Shown: in pieces, positions 11,278 through 21,240 of the stretch | Layout: every line of letters begins with the position of its first letter | How positions within the stretch are numbered: the first letter of the stretch is position 1 | Assembly: GCA_032718475.1 (NCBI GenBank) | Contig: JAUCBJ010008787.1 | Span: 34,030 to 98,029 of the forward strand | Direction: 5' to 3' | Length of the DNA: 64,000 nt | Source of the DNA: Nemertoderma westbladi | Lineage: Eukaryota > Xenacoelomorpha > Nemertodermatida > Nemertodermatidae | Notes under the pieces: model-generated | The model's database searches: none | Told to the model about the DNA's origin: nothing | Seen by the model: only the letters and a program-made list of their open reading frames with translations | Translations under genes and position numbers: made by a program

Positions 11278-11571
11278 TCAAGAACCTGTGGCCTAGTGGT
11301 TGTAGTCTCAGCTTCCGCCTCGAGGTCCCAGGTTCGAATCCGACACCACGCTGATGAGACCCAGTAAGGTCGAAACGCGTACGTGGTTTGGAGAGATATG
11401 AGATATTAATTTCAAGAAAAATTACGCGATTCCTAAATTTGTACACTACCCGGTTAAAAAGTACGCATGTGATGGGATTAGTCCCACAATTGCGCCAATA
11501 AAAGATAAGTTATTTTCGGTAAAATAAACTTATCATTCGAGGTTAAGACCCCTAGATCCCTTCCTATAATA
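11278..11571 (+). mobile_element. tRNA-derived SINE/retrozyme-like unit, copy 2
   Basis: Direct repeat of 10867-11160 at an offset of exactly 411 bp, with the same A and B boxes, ribozyme and 3' end. The bases after it (AGTTCAGTAC, about 11572-11581) match those before the composite at about 10785-10794, so both units and the inverted repeat look like one insertion with a target duplication of about 11 bp. Confidence 0.85.
11345..11387 (+). ncRNA. Type I hammerhead ribozyme motif, copy 2
   Basis: Identical in core and stems to the motif at 10934-10976. CTGATGA is at 11351-11357, GAAA at 11372-11375, and the predicted cleavage is after 11381. A dimeric transcript reading through both copies would release a unit of about 411 nt. 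Confidence 0.88.
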
Positions 11572-11835
11572 GTTCAGTACAGTAGTTCAAGTTCATAATC
11601 GTCAACTTCAGATGTCAGAGCTTGCACATTTCTGATTTCTACTGCTGTAGGCCTACTGCAGTACTGCTGTACTGGCTCTGGCAGAATCAGAAACTGGTAA
11701 GGTAACACTAACACTATCTGACTGTAACTGTATAACTGTATAACCAGATAACAGGGTACAGTAAGGTCAGAAGGTAGGCTAGGCCTAATCAGCCTGACTG
11801 CCTGTCAGCTACCGGAACGGCTGTACGGTAATGGT

Positions 11836-12027
11836 ATGAAGATTATTAAACCATCGTGGGTTGGCCATGATGGCGCTACTGGAGCTGCGATATTCTCAGT
11901 GGACATCCACCCAGACGGTTCCCGAGTGGCGACAGCCGGGCAGGGTGGGACTGCCGGATGCATCATCGTGTGGAACATGTCGCCGTTGCGCTCCAAAAAC
12001 GCTGAGCAGGACGAGAACGTCCCCAAG
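11836..12027 (+). CDS. HIRA: HIRA histone chaperone, exon 1
   Basis: 64 codons starting MKIIKPSWVGHDG, the conserved N-terminus of HIRA, then FSVDIHPDGSRVATAGQG (first WD40 blade) and IIVWNMSP. The exon ends on a codon boundary at CCCAAG before a GTAAGG donor. The ATG is the natural start because it aligns with the family N-terminus. Reading through the donor would add a basic stretch that belongs to the intron, so I end the exon here. Confidence 0.93.
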
Positions 12028-12683
12028 GTAAGGAAGAGGAAAGGAAGGCCCCGGACCCATCCTTCTATGCTTACCAGTTACCTGCTTACCGGTACCTGCC
12101 AGCCTGCGTAGGCCTACGGTACAGGCTGACAGGCTTATCCAGTTATCTGCTTATAGCTGTATACAGGTATAGTCAGATAGTCAATCGTCAATCGCAATAC
12201 CTTGAATACTCTAAAAATATGAGTAGAGTGATTAGTTCTTGAGTTATCAGGTTATTGTACAAAATGCCAAGGCTAGGTCCACCAATTGACAGATTGATAA
12301 CCTTACACCTTATATTGAGTTGACCCTGTCCAGACATTTAGTACAATAACTCGAGAACTAATGACTCAACTCATATTTTTTGAGTATTTACATCCCCTAA
12401 ATTGATCATTGCAGATGTAGTTATCTGTCAATTCTAGATATAGGCCTAGACCTTGTGATAATTACAATTGTATCATTTTTAGTGTATTTGTCAATATCGC
12501 ATCCATGCGCTGTTGACTTAGTGCCGGACTTACATTTTCTGCAATATCTTAAAAACTATATTATATTCGCTGTACAGCTGTATGCTGGTTTTGAAGGTAA
12601 ACACCAACTGAAGCAGTTTCAATGAGCCACACCTTTTCCTACTGTCCTAGCTAATAACACAGAGTAATTAATTACATTATTAG
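12028..12683 (+). other. HIRA intron 1
   Basis: GTAAGG donor and ATTATTAG acceptor. AT-rich. Around 12200-12370 two stretches (ATGAGTAGAGTGATTAGTTC and a diverged reverse complement near 12345) form an imperfect inverted repeat. No other feature recognised. Confidence 0.75.
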
Positions 12684-13011
12684 GTTCTGTGCGAGATGGA
12701 GTCCAACGGGTGTGTTAATTGCGTCCGCTGGTCGCACGACGGGCGCTCATTGGCCAGTTGCGGCGACGACAAACTGGTTTCCATATGGCAGTGGGCCAAG
12801 GGCCAGGGACCCTCATACGTCTTCGGTTCTGGTGGCAGTAAGATCAACCGCGAACACTGGAAGTGCATCCAGCACCTCCGGGGTCATAGCGGTGACGTCA
12901 TCGATGTAGCGTGGAACCGGGACGATTCTTACATAGCTTCCTGTTCCGTTGACAATTCCGTGATCGTGTGGAACGCTTTGAAGTTCCCCGAAGTCATTCG
13001 AACTATTAAAG
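12684..13011 (+). CDS. HIRA: HIRA histone chaperone, exon 2
   Basis: Encodes about residues 65-174 and contributes further WD40 blades: NCVRWSHDGRSLASCGDDKL, SIWQW, HSGDVIDVAWNRDDSYIASC and SVDNSVIVWNALKFPE, all close to the conserved HIRA propeller. It ends after the first base of a glycine codon at a GTTTGT donor, and exon 3 completes the codon. Confidence 0.93.
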
Positions 13012-13664
13012 GTTTGTACGATACGAGTCGTATGTCACACGAACGAAAGTAATGAGGTATTGCAAATAATGATAAAGAGTAGAAAACGAATTAATGCTTT
13101 ATTCCGAAATTGTAACAACGAAACAACTACCACACCAATGTCTACCACACCAATTCCTGGTTTCGGCCATAAAAAACACAAACATGAGAATACGTATTGT
13201 TATTGTCCGTTACCATAAATAAAATTAGTAAAGTAAATTTGTTCAATATCTGATAAATAGTTCCAGCAGAACGGAAATGTTTTGATTATATCGAATTTGT
13301 TTGTCAGTAAACAATCCAGTAATCAATTGAAAAATAATTTTAATAGAACTTTATCTTACTAATATTTAAGAAGTGTAAGATAAAGTTAGTGTTACCCAAA
13401 ACCCGCCACATATTACTAATAACTTTAAGGAATTGAATCCAAAATTGCAATCCCGATCCCGAAAAACGGGATACCAAGAGCGATAATCCCGGTCCCGATC
13501 CCGGAAATATACTATACTCGAGCTGAATATTTATTTATTTGTACTTCCCTTCTGTTTCACTCTAACATACAGTACTTGAGGCCGTTAGGTCCGCTGTTAG
13601 AGATAGAATATATGCAACTTAAACTGCCTGTTCAATAGAAGTGGATTAGGAGGTGTGAGTGTCA

Positions 13665-13765
13665 GGGGTTAGTGGCTGAGCTGGTTAGCGCTACTGATGA
13701 GGCCTGTTAGGCCGAAACGTACGTATAGCGCTGGTTCAACCCCCGGTGACGCGCTTTCTCATTTG
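13665..13765 (+). mobile_element. tRNA-like module with hammerhead in place of the anticodon arm
   Basis: A near-perfect Pol III A box (TGGCTGAGCTGGTTAGCGC, 13672-13690) leads straight into a hammerhead core, and a B box (GGTTCAACCCC, 13733-13743) follows the ribozyme's 3' strand. The D-arm side and T-arm side of a tRNA therefore bracket the ribozyme. It differs in sequence from the 10.9-kb units, so it is a separate family or an old relative. The boundaries are approximate. Confidence 0.78.
13687..13732 (+). ncRNA. Type I hammerhead ribozyme motif in HIRA intron 2
   Basis: Stem I is AGCGCTA (13687-13693) with TAGCGCT (13726-13732), 7 perfect pairs. CTGATGA is at 13694-13700. Stem II is GGCC/GGCC with loop TGTTA (13701-13713). 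GAAA is at 13714-13717, and stem III is ACG-TA-CGT (13717-13724). The predicted cleavage follows GTA at 13725. Every invariant core base is present. The sense orientation matches HIRA, so cleavage of the pre-mRNA is possible in principle. Confidence 0.9.
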
Positions 13766-13836
13766 TTCCACTTCTGAATAAACCCATAATATTACACCAT
13801 TAATAATAATTACTCACACGCTCCCCCCTCCATCAG

Positions 13837-16061
13837 GTCACAAAGGAATGGTTAAAGGTATATCCTGGGACCCGATAGGTAAGTATATGGCCTCGCAGTC
13901 GGACGACCGGACCCTGTCCATCTGGTCGGTCCACTCCGGGTGGTCGCTGGTCGCCACGGTAACCGAGCCCTTCACCGAGTGCTGCGGGACGACGCACGTT
14001 CTCCGGTGCAGCTGGTCCCCGGACGGGAGCGTGCTGCTGTCCGCCCACGCGATGAACAACGCCGGCCCCGTGGCCAAGGTGATCGAGCGCGGCACCTGGG
14101 CCCACAACCTCGACTTCGTGGGCCACCGGAAGGCGATCACCTGCACGCGGTTCAACCCGCGGCTGCTAAGGGGCGTCGGGGGCGACCAGACAGCCACTAT
14201 GAGCTGTTGCGCCGTGGGTTCGCGGGACCGGTCGGTCTCGTTGTGGCGGACGGATAGACAGCGCCCTCTAGCGGTCGTCCACGATCTCTTCACTAATACC
14301 GTCATGGATCTGAGTTGGGGCGCTAGGGGGCGTTACACCACGCTGATCGCGTGCTCCATAGACGGGACTGTCGCGCTGCTGGAGTTCAATGAGTCGGAGT
14401 TGGGGTGCGGGTTGTCTCGCAGTGAGACGGACGCGGAATTGTCGCGGCTCTACGGGAAGTCGTTTGCGCTATCCGGCCGCCAGGAGGCGCTGCTGGAGAA
14501 CCCCGAGTTGGTCGGGACCGCGGGCCGGGTCGCCCCGACGACGCCGACAACCGTCGCCCCGGTAACGCCGCGGCGGGACTTCCGGCCGCCGACGACCCGA
14601 CAGATCGAGAGCCGCACCCCGACCGGTCGGCGGCGCATCACGCCCATCTGTATCGCGGCGCTAGAGGGCGACATCGGCGCGGTCCCCGAGCCCTTCGCCG
14701 TGGCGACCGCGGAGCCCCCCGTCGCTATGGAGACCGACGCGAGCTGCCCTTCCGTCTCGCAGCTCAGTCGCGGGGCTCGCGACGCGCTAAACTCCCGCAT
14801 GGTCGCGCCCCCTAGCGGCCCCGAACGGCAAGCGAGAGCGCCCCCTAGCGGCGGAATCGAGGCCCCAACGTCTGTGGAGACGGTCACTAAGGGACCCGAT
14901 GATCTCGCCGTTCCCTTAGTTACGGTCAAACAAAACGATGTTCCCATACCAACGAACAAACAAAACCACGTAATTCCCGTAGCAACGAGTAAACATAACG
15001 ACTCTGCTCCCTTAGCAACTAGAAAACTGACCATTCAGGAAACCCAGAAACCGGAAGAATTGCGGCTCGATTTGGGATCGGTGTCTTCGGTTGTTAAGCA
15101 ACCACTCCTCGCAGTTCCCTCCCCCTCCTCGCTGTCCGTCACCGTGGCGACCGGGTCGTCGCCGCTGTTGGTGGAGGCATTGAGCCGCGAGGGGGCGTCC
15201 CTGGGGGCCCCGCTGCTCCGGTGCAGCTCCCGGGAGCGCCGACTCTGGGAGTTCCTCCTTGCCCAGCCGGTCGTCTCGCTCGCCGCCTCGTCTCGGTTCG
15301 TCGTGGCCGGCTGCGCGGACGCCACGCTGCACGCGTGGACCGCGGACGGCCGGTTGCTAGGGTTACCGGTGGCGTTGTCGGCGCCCGTGGTCCGGGCGAC
15401 GGTGACCGACTCCGGGTTGGCGGTCGTCACAGCGGACTGCCGGCTGTGGGGCTGGACGCTGCCGGGACTGGAGGTCGGGCTACGGGATGTCCCGATGGGG
15501 CATCTACTGCGGGACGCGACCACATTGAAACAGCTGTTGCTAAGCGACGAGTTGGACGCCACTGTGGTCGCGAGCGACGGGAAAGTCTATCGGTACAGTC
15601 GCACCGCGGGGAGTTGGTTACTCGTCGCGGATCCCGCAGACCCACTGGACTGTCTACTGGGTCGCGATGTAACCCGGCTAACAACCGGAAGTAACCCATT
15701 ACTCAACGTCACTTCCGGTATACAGCGTGTTGGTTACGTATCGCGTCTACAGGTTGCTATGCAACGCGCGTTACAACATCCCGCCACGCCGGGTCTCTAC
15801 CGCGAACTGTTGCTTCGATACGCTCGTTGCCTTGTTGATTCCGGTTCCGAGTTCCGACTCCGGGCGGTTTGCGAGGATCTTTTAGGACCGGTTGTTTCTT
15901 TGTCGCCATCGCGCTCCGCTTGGGTCGCCTCTCTACCAGGGGGTCTATCGAAACGCAGCTTATTGGCCGAAGTGCTGGGCGTTATAGCAACCAACGTGGA
16001 CTTACAGAGAGTCTATTCAGAGTATAAAATCCAATTAGATTCGTTATCCGAAAGCAGTTAA
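13837..16061 (+). CDS. HIRA: HIRA histone chaperone, exon 3 (terminal)
   Basis: HIRA forms the histone regulator complex with UBN1 and CABIN1 and deposits H3.3-H4 independently of replication, using ASF1 as H3-H4 donor, in the nucleus. The exon completes a 914-residue protein (human about 1017). Residues about 175-370 finish the WD40 propeller (VKGISWDPIGKYMASQSDDR, AHAMNNAGP, NLDFVGHRKAITC, CCAVGSRDRSVSLW). The B domain that binds ASF1 is GRRRITPICIA at about residues 437-447. A variable linker with threonine, proline and lysine repeats follows. The C-terminal HIRA domain runs from about residue 630 to the end (YRELLLRYARCLVDSGSEFR, CEDLLGPV). The whole exon is GC-rich with strong third-position G/C preference, unlike the AT-rich surroundings. 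No frameshift or stop is present, so the gene looks functional. Confidence 0.95.
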
Positions 16062-16416
16062 CACAATGCAATGTAGGCTATTTATTTATATATTTAGGTT
16101 TAGTCAATTCATAAATATATTATTTTTATTATCTAGTTGACAAATGTTTGTTAATGTTGTGTCTTCATTAAAATTGATGAATATTAAATTTGTATATCGC
16201 AGTTATGCAATTTTGTTACAATATGATGTTTGTTGTAACGAGACTAGCCTCTAGTTTTCTGCATCATCATTGTCTGCCCGGTACTTTATATAGATAGCAC
16301 TCCATTTGGTGGTCTCCATTGAATCTTTGGATCTGACCTAAGCAAGTTTGTGAACTACTGAAGATCGAAAATGGGCACACCTAGGCGGGTGTGGGCCACT
16401 CGAATCCGACGAGGCG
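16062..16416 (+). other. HIRA 3' UTR and downstream DNA
   Basis: AT-rich. ATTAAA at 16167-16172 is a candidate variant polyadenylation signal, and no AATAAA is seen close to the stop. No other feature. Confidence 0.4.
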
Positions 16417-16577
16417 GTGCACACTAGGGATGCGACAAAGCTAAAATTTCCTCCGGAGCCGGAGCCCAGAGGTTCCTCCGGGTTACAATATGAGCTCCGG
16501 ACGGAGCCGGAGTCTTGGTGATTGATAATTCAAGTGTATTATTATAGTAGACATAGACAGATATGTGTTCATGAGAC

Positions 16578-16818
16578 AGGGGGGGGGGGGTTGATGCAAA
16601 TTCTTACGCGGCGAATTAATATCTCACCTCAATGTTAAATTATCATTTAAGGGAAATGAGCAGTTTACAGTCGCATGCTATTCTATTATAATCAAAACAA
16701 TAAACTATATTCAATAGAACAGGTTACAGTTTTATTTTTGGGAGTAATCGGCAGATATGTGCGTTGATTTTCTCCTGGTGAGGGATCCATTTTGATTGCG
16801 TCCAAAGACTCCCTTATC
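16578..16818. mobile_element. Diverged copy of the poly-G MITE
   Basis: It begins with a G run followed by TTGATGCAAATTCTTACG and ends GATTGCGTCCAAAGACTCCC. The interior aligns with 2826-3088. It is nested in the hAT-like element. Confidence 0.65.
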
Positions 16819-17279
16819 TGGTGTTCATTGGGCTAAAATATACTGTATAATGTTTTAGACTTTTCAGTTCACTGACACTATTTTTATGGGACATTGTGTC
16901 ATTAATTTCCAGGAGTTGGTGCAGTTTTCAGTATATTGTCATTGATAAACGATAAAACATGTACCCCCTACCTTACAGTACGTAGGCTGGCATAAACCGG
17001 ATATCTAAAATAATATTAGTAATTTGTATATATCACAACTGTTTAGAGGGTCCTCGGGCTCTATTTACATTATTGAATTAGGAACTGAAATACAATCTCC
17101 GCACAAAAATATTGTATAACTATTTTTTTTTTTAATATTAAGGTTATGTTTTATTTAATTAACTATTAGTATTATACAGTGTAATTTAAAATACGAAATT
17201 AAAATAATTTAAAATATAATAGGTACAAATAATACTAAAAGGGAATAATCCGAAGACAGAACTAGAGGCTTCCTAGAAG

Positions 17280-18160
17280 GGATAGGTGAGGGCAACTCGC
17301 ACATCTAATAGCATGGAGCCGGTCGGAAGCAGGACCCCCGCAGTAGATACAGGTGCAGGCATCCCCAAGTTCGTGAAAGGGGGTTTTATTTCGGCATATT
17401 TTCCAATGGACCATGGACAGTTACTCGAGTTATGAGGTGTCGATTCTTTTGGCCGGGAGAGCGCCACTGTGATGTTGTAAATGCAGGGCCTTCGGAATAA
17501 TTTTCTGCAACAAATAAGCTTTCTTTTGTCTGGCGATGTAGTCGATATTGTTCTAGAACAGTAGGTTCAAACATTGAAGGATAACGCAGTGACAAATCTT
17601 CTATGTATGTGTTCGTTGGAATCATTTTCAGGGCCACGGTGGAAGATGCATTTTTTTGGCAAACCAAGAAGACGTTTCACATAAGTTGATTTGATGATAT
17701 CAAATTGGTTAAGGTCTGCGAGAGTAAAGAATTTGGCGATCTCTGTGAAGGCATAATTAACCATAGGGTCTATTTTCATTTGGAAGATAGTTAGACCAGT
17801 GTTAATAGAAACAGAAACATGGTGAAGATCTTTTAGGCATCCTATGGCTGAGAAAGCTTTCCTTTTCTTCTGGTTTATGTGTCGTGAGAACGATAACGAT
17901 GGTTGTAGGGTGACCCCTAGGTACTCGTATTCGTTGCATAACGGTACTTGGACGCCGTTGTAGTAGAATACATCTGCCCTTGATGTTCGACCGCCTTTCC
18001 TAAATTTAATTATTTTGGTTTTCCCCATATTTAATTCCATCGAGTTTTTAATGGACCATTTGTAGAGTTCGTTTAGTGCGTTTTGGATATCACTGTTCTT
18101 TAGCGAGTATATAACTAGGTCGTCAGCAAAAAATATGAATCTTATGGTAGAAGCAACTAT
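17280..18160 (-). pseudogene. LINE reverse transcriptase fragment inside the hAT-like element
   Basis: The minus strand reads FIFFADDLVIYS with the catalytic FADD at 18119-18130, then MELNMGKTKIIKFRKGGR, EYEYLGVTLQPSLSF and a C-terminal RT tail. A frameshift near 17650 moves the reading to 17667-17386. The RT fingers and most of the palm are missing. The RT tail is close in style to LINE A but not the same sequence. Confidence 0.78.
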
Positions 18161-18660
18161 TAAAATTATTATTACATAAATTTAATAAAGTTCTATAATA
18201 TAAAATATTTCTAGAATTATAAGTATTTAAACTGATTATTTTATACAAATGAACAGTACCAGCCTGTTGGGGATAGGGATGGGGGGGTCAGTGGAATGGG
18301 GGTTCTAGATTGAGGAACGAAACGATAGTACATGACGTATTTAAGATTTTTTAATTAGGCAAGAATAATTTACATTATTCATACATCACAAAAACGTATT
18401 ATTTTAATTCAAATTTAAACAATATAAGCTCCGGATTGGCTCCGGGTTAATTTGCCCGGAGCCGGAACCAGAGCCGGAACTAGAAAATTGGCCCGGAGCT
18501 CCGGTTTCCGGAGCCGGAGCTCTGTCCCATCCCTAGTGCACACATTGACATTTGGCGTGTGTACATTTTCTTACAGTAGAGAGTTGCAGGGGTTATTACG
18601 GTATACATCATGTCCTGTAATATAGTGTCGTATATATATAATATAGATTCTGGTATAGAT

Positions 18661-19442
18661 CCCCCCCCCCCCCCCCCCCCCCCCCACAAGAAAAATGTTT
18701 CTACAAATCTTAATGAGATTGTATGAAATTTGAAACAGAGATAGTTTCACCTCTCTCCTCGATTTAATTTTTGCTTTCAATCTTTAGCTACAAGCGTTTA
18801 AAAAAGTGTCTCCGTCGATATTGCACCAGTTACAGGACAGTCATTATACAATATTTGTAGATACTAGTGGAAAGCTGGCCATGCAAGGATTCCAAATATG
18901 TAAAATATTTGAATTTGGTTGGGTTATAGCTAGATATCGGCATTCGAATGTTGCATGTATTTACTTGCGCTGCAGGCTATTTATTATATTTAATAAATAC
19001 AGAACAGTTTGCTTCTGTAGGAATATCCATATACTTTTATCATCATGTAGGCATTGCGTTATTACCAAGCAACTTATGAGATAAACAAAATGTTCTAGAA
19101 TATTGTGTATTTATTAAATAGAATAAATGGCCTACAGTGGAAGCAAATACATGCAACATTCGAATGCCCATATCTCAGCTATTTCCCAACCAAATTCATA
19201 TATTTTTACATATTTGAAAGCCTTGCTTGGCCAGCTTTCCACAGGTATCTACAAATCACTATAAGGTTGAATAATGAATGTCCGGTAACTGGTGCAATAT
19301 CGACGCAGACACTTTTTTTAAACGCCTGTAGCTAAAGATTGAAAGCAAAAATAAAGTTAGTTGAAACTAACTCAGTTTCAAATGTCATGCAATCTAATTA
19401 AGATTTGTAGAAAAAAAAATTTTTTTTGGGGGGGGGGGGGGG
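18661..19442. mobile_element. 782-bp foldback element with poly-C/poly-G ends
   Basis: It starts with 25 C and ends with 15 G. The two arms (about 18686-19010 and 19090-19427) are imperfect reverse complements along most of their length. Examples are TTGCTTTCAATCTTTAGCTA at about 18771 against TAGCTAAAGATTGAAAGCAA at about 19331, and GGCATTCGAATGTTGCATGT against ACATGCAACATTCGAATGCC. The transcript would fold into a hairpin of about 330 bp. No ORF of note. Confidence 0.82.
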
Positions 19443-20088
19443 TACCTGAATAACAACACTATAGTGTTGTATAATATTGTAATGTAATGTATAAAGTAAT
19501 TGTATTGTAATGTATAATATTCCAGGATATGGTATGGTGTATTTAATATCATAGTGTAATGAAGGAAGTGTTAAACTGTTGGCGATGTAGCTGAAAAATA
19601 AACAGATAAACATTTCTCTTTGACTCACTCAAGTTGATCGGGCCTAGTAACTCAAAAAATCTTGAGATTGACCTTGAAACTAACGTTGAATCTATTTTAG
19701 TAGTATTCCAATCTGAAAAGTTTCAAGGTCAACCTTAAGGTAGACTTCAGATTTTTCTCAAGGTAAACTTTAAATTTCAAGCCGGTAACACAAAAAATCT
19801 TGACTTGAGTTGAAGTCGAGGTCAAAGTCAACCGATTAGGTTTAAACTCGGTAGACATCTACTATGGCATAGGCTATATCTTTTACGGAGTCGCAGAGTA
19901 GTCTGAAGTTCCCCAGTCTGCTGCTAGAGGGTGAAATTTCTCAAAGTGAAAACCTGATCTCATTTGATTGTTTTTAATTCATTTAGACTGAAACTTGGTA
20001 GGTATTTATTACAATATAGGCTATATCTTTTACGGAGTTTGATCAGTCCGCAGTTCTCCATTGCGCTGCTAAAGACTCGGATTTAAGA
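19443..20088. other. AT-rich DNA with short repeats and two 146-bp monomers
   Basis: It holds a TGTAA-rich microsatellite (about 19470-19530), purine/pyrimidine-rich repeats (about 19650-19850), then two monomers of the CTCF-like repeat with GCTAG cores at 19923 and GCTAA at 20068, 145 bp apart. No gene seen. Confidence 0.6.
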
Positions 20089-20512
20089 CCTGAGGCACTC
20101 CTAAAGTGTCGAGTTTTAGGTTAGGGCCACAGTGAGGCTCAGACTATACCTCACACTGAGGCACTCCTAAAGTCTCGAGTTTTAGGTTTGGGCCACAGTG
20201 AGGCCACAGACTATACCTTACTGAGGCTCAGTCTATGCCCTACTGAGGCACAGACTACGCCTCACTGAGGCACAGACTATGTCTCACTGAGGCACAGACA
20301 ATGCCTCACTGAGGCACTCATGCACAGACTATGCCTCGCTGAGGCTCAGACTATGCCTCACTGAGGCACAGACTATGCCTCACTGAGGCACAGACTATGC
20401 CTCACTGAGGCTCAGACTATGCCTCACTGAGGCACTGACTATGCCTCACTGAGGTTCAGACTATGCCTCACTGAGGCACAGACTATGCCTCACTGAGGCA
20501 CCGAGGCTCAGA
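20089..20512. repeat. 22-bp tandem array
   Basis: About 18 units of a 22-bp repeat whose core reads GACTATGCCTCACTGAGGCA. Each unit contains the palindrome GCCTCACTGAGGC. The array starts right after TTTAAGACCTGAGGCACTCC, the same string that borders the hexamer arrays of the inverted-repeat element at 34.6 and 37.1 kb. Confidence 0.9.
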
Positions 20513-20840
20513 TTAAGGGTCTAAGGCCTTCAAGCTGATCATTTGCTTAGTTGTTTAATTAGAAGGTCGTGAGTTCGAACCCTAGAAGAGCATTATTCTT
20601 TTTTTCCTACAGTAGCTCTTGGCTGTCTCTAGTGTAAACTAGCTTCGACTCCCCCAGCTATAGTGATAGTATGCAACCTTGGGAATGTAAGTGCGCTTAA
20701 TGCGCTGTCTTATGAGTAAATGCCAAAAGATTATACTTCAGATTGCCTCTGTTGGTTCACTCTTCTTAACTTTATAAAGGAGTTTACAAGCACAGGTTCA
20801 AATCCAACTAAAGCTCTATATATTTTGCACTGAAGTGGAA
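20513..20840 (+). other. tRNA-like box B sequences, possible SINE remnants
   Basis: GAGTTCGAACCCT (about 20571-20583) and CAGGTTCAAATCCAAC (about 20795) resemble Pol III B boxes. No convincing A box or cloverleaf is visible. Reported only as a weak SINE hint. Confidence 0.35.
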
Positions 20841-20981
20841 TAATTTAGATGCTGGGGGAATCTGGTTTACGAGGGATATTTGAATGGTGAGTATAACTAT
20901 CCTTGGGAGTTAGTGTGGCGTTATCTCACCATGGATAGCCTTTATCCCTGAAACGAAAAACTGGAAAAGAAATTAAGCGTG

Positions 20982-21071
20982 TACTCGCATCTGCTCTCTC
21001 ATTGGCTGCTTTACTCGCATCTGCTCTCTCATTGGCTGATTTACTCGCATCTGGTCTCTCATTGGCTACTC
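20982..21071 (+). promoter_or_regulatory. Three 30-bp repeats each with an inverted CCAAT box
   Basis: ATTGGCT occurs at 21001, 21031 and 21061, exactly 30 bp apart, each within a repeat TACTCGCATCTGCTCTCTC. ATTGG is the reverse of CCAAT, the NF-Y site. They lie about 180-240 bp upstream of the zinc-finger ORF remnant. Promoter role is inferred. Confidence 0.55.
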
Positions 21072-21240
21072 CAAACTAAGTTTCTTCTACATAGACCCTT
21101 GTTTACTGCTTTCCCATTCATTATATATTTTTATTTTTAAAAGTTTTATTTATTTAAAATTTACAATTTTACTTATTATACTCATAATTTGTAAAATCAT
21201 TTAGCGAAAATTAAATACTATCAATTGTTATTCTTATATA

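Larger units (their letters stand above)
13012..13836 (+). other. HIRA intron 2 with a ribozyme-bearing SINE insertion
   Basis: GTTTGT donor and CATCAG acceptor. It contains a CCCGATCCCG-rich stretch (about 13450-13510) with the complementary CGGGAT, and the tRNA-like module with a hammerhead motif at about 13665-13765. Confidence 0.8.
16425..18535. mobile_element. hAT-like DNA transposon (non-autonomous), 2.1 kb
   Basis: A perfect 8-bp target duplication GTGCACAC flanks it (16417-16424 and 18536-18543). The termini are inverted: TAGGGATGCGACAAAGCT at the left and, in reverse complement, TAGGGATGGGACAGAGCT at the right. Subterminal GGAGCCGGAGC/CTCCGG words recur at both ends, as expected for transposase-binding sites. 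An 8-bp duplication with TAGGGATG-type ends is a hAT hallmark. No transposase is seen; the interior holds a MITE and a LINE fragment. Confidence 0.88.

Noticed and set aside
12028-12111. Basic KRKGRPRTHP stretch after HIRA exon 1
   Set aside because: Looks like an AT-hook, but lies beyond a good GTAAGG donor and is not in the family at this place.
11836-16061. HIRA as a processed pseudogene
   Set aside because: Two introns with good splice sites remain and the 914-codon frame is open with all key motifs.
18661-18685. Poly-C tract as sequencing artefact
   Set aside because: Its mirror poly-G at 19428-19442 and the long inverted arms show that it is an element end, although its exact length may be unreliable.
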